Shown here: piece by piece, positions 63,421-64,000 of the stretch
Layout: each line of letters starts with the position of its first letter
How positions within the stretch are numbered: the first letter of the stretch is position 1
Origin: Candidatus Poseidoniaceae archaeon
GTDB lineage: Archaea > Thermoplasmatota > Poseidoniia > Poseidoniales > Poseidoniaceae
DNA length: 64,000 nucleotides
Reading direction: 5' to 3'
Assembly (NCBI GenBank): GCA_016777125.1
Contig: JADHSC010000002.1
Span: 80,980-144,979 of the forward strand
Translations under genes and position numbers: made by a program
The notes under the pieces: model-generated
Databases searched by the model: none
Told to the model about the DNA's origin: nothing
What the model saw: the letters and a program-made list of their open reading frames with translations, nothing else

Positions 63421-63888
63421 CTAGGCACTGACATCAGATTTCGAATCGGATTCTGTTTTCTCGGCGATAACTTGTTTAATTTCGACTGGTTTAGAAGATA
63501 CTACGGAAGGCTGAACAAGATTGGAATAATCCATGGCTCTTTTAGCTTCAATCTCCATCTTCTGAGATGCTATGTCTAGCCATTTTGCCCTCATGATTTC
63601 ATATTCCTTCATTTGAGTTTCATACAAAATTTCTGCTTTATTCTTTGCAGTAAATTCCAAACGAACGACAGTGAGCCACAAGAAAGCAGATGTGCAAATG
63701 AGGAAATATTTTATGAAATTATATTCACCTTGTGATGTAATGTCAAAAACAGAAGTTCTGATCAAGACTGCTACTATACCTGCTGTGCTTAAGAGAGCAA
63801 GCATTGTAATCAATAATTCAGTTGTGTCGCGGCCAATCCTACGGCGCATTTTTGGCAACTCAGGGGCTCTATCGAATGTTTTAGGCAT
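63421..63888 (-). CDS. Membrane protein with coiled-coil tail, unknown function
   Basis: 155 residues: two hydrophobic segments near 25-45 and 58-77, then a charged helical stretch likely to form a coiled coil (about 80-118), then a polar tail. No named domain. It is followed on the same strand by the 72-residue membrane protein and may form an operon with it. Confidence 0.5.
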   Translation of the reverse strand: MPKTFDRAPELPKMRRRIGRDTTELLITMLALLSTAGIVAVLIRTSVFDITSQGEYNFIKYFLICTSAFLWLTVVRLEFTAKNKAEILYETQMKEYEIMRAKWLDIASQKMEIEAKRAMDYSNLVQPSVVSSKPVEIKQVIAEKTESDSKSDVSA

Positions 63889-63957
63889 AGTTCACCTAAG
63901 AGTGTAGATAATATAACGATTTTCACACAAATCATTATTCAGAGACCAACATGTCCA

Positions 63958-64000
63958 TCAATCGATGACTTCAACAGTTTCTTTGACGGATACCAGCGAT
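63958..64000 (-). CDS. Possible C-terminal end of a minus-strand gene cut by the window edge
   Basis: A frame ending SLVSVKETVEVID followed by a TGA (63958-63960 on the plus strand reads tca) enters from the right edge. Only 13 codons are visible, so the call rests on direction and the clean stop before a 69-bp spacer. Confidence 0.2.
   Translation of the reverse strand, partial: SLVSVKETVEVID

Noticed and set aside
1..64000. tRNA/rRNA genes, CRISPR arrays, insertion sequences and prophage
   Set aside because: No TPsiC-loop pattern with a cloverleaf context, no regular repeat-spacer array, no transposase or integrase frames were seen on reading.

Overview
The window reads as one contiguous, gene-dense archaeal chromosome segment. 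Archaeal or eukaryote-like information-processing genes occur throughout: the RFC large subunit, archaeal-type glycyl-tRNA synthetase, proteasome alpha, SBDS, exosome Rrp4/Rrp41/Rrp42, eL43, KEOPS Pcc1, prefoldin beta, uS12, uS7, EF-2, IF-5A, TiaS, TrmY, KptA and DPH6. Moderate-to-low GC, very compact spacing, large acidic surface proteins and a type-1 IPP isomerase fused to a prenyl synthase point to Marine Group II (Candidatus Poseidoniales, Thermoplasmatota). That placement is inferred from gene content and was not tested by phylogeny. I see no tRNA or rRNA gene, CRISPR array, insertion sequence or prophage.

Layout. 1-3.8 kb: end of a TrkH potassium transporter, then rfcL and glyS on the minus strand. 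3.8-4.2 kb: the only long intergenic gap. 4.2-9.5 kb: a very large Lhr-type helicase. 9.5-14.2 kb: a lectin/LamG/EF-hand surface protein and an archaeosortase A homologue. 14.2-19.8 kb: HAD phosphatase, TiaS, small membrane proteins, a degenerate RecA-like protein, PurB and DPH6. 19.9-26.6 kb: a proteasome/SBDS/exosome/eL43/Pcc1/prefoldin/DHH operon. 26.6-29.6 kb: Nudix, TPR-like and UbiD-family genes. 29.7-33.5 kb: uS12-uS7-EF-2 and a MOSC protein. 33.5-36.4 kb: an isoprenoid operon (isopentenyl phosphate kinase, small membrane protein, IDI-GGPPS fusion). 36.5-39.6 kb: zinc-ribbon protein, KptA, thiolase and a DUF35-like protein.

39.6-43.7 kb: a plus-strand cassette with a MamK/MreB-like actin, a membrane protein with a Gln-rich tail, a class III-like sirtuin and a short membrane protein whose reading frame appears split. 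43.7-54 kb: CoaBC, TrmY, SurE, EamA, OPT and UMF1-type transporters and a hexapeptide transferase. 54-64 kb: an epimerase-like reductase, IF-5A, an SDR, a photolyase-renalase-like fusion, a BNR-repeat lipoprotein, a fatty-acid-hydroxylase-family protein, an unlisted 59-residue zinc ribbon, an acyl-CoA dehydrogenase and small membrane proteins.

Functional links. DPH6 and EF-2 (with its diphthamide histidine) are enzyme and target. A UbiD-family decarboxylase, isopentenyl phosphate kinase, the IDI-GGPPS fusion, and a thiolase with a DUF35-like partner together suggest the archaeal-type mevalonate route to geranylgeranyl lipids within 12 kb. All 13 convergent gene pairs meet within -19 to +9 bp, a striking uniformity. 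The observations most worth following are the actin-membrane-sirtuin cassette, the photolyase-oxidoreductase fusion and the IDI-GGPPS fusion.
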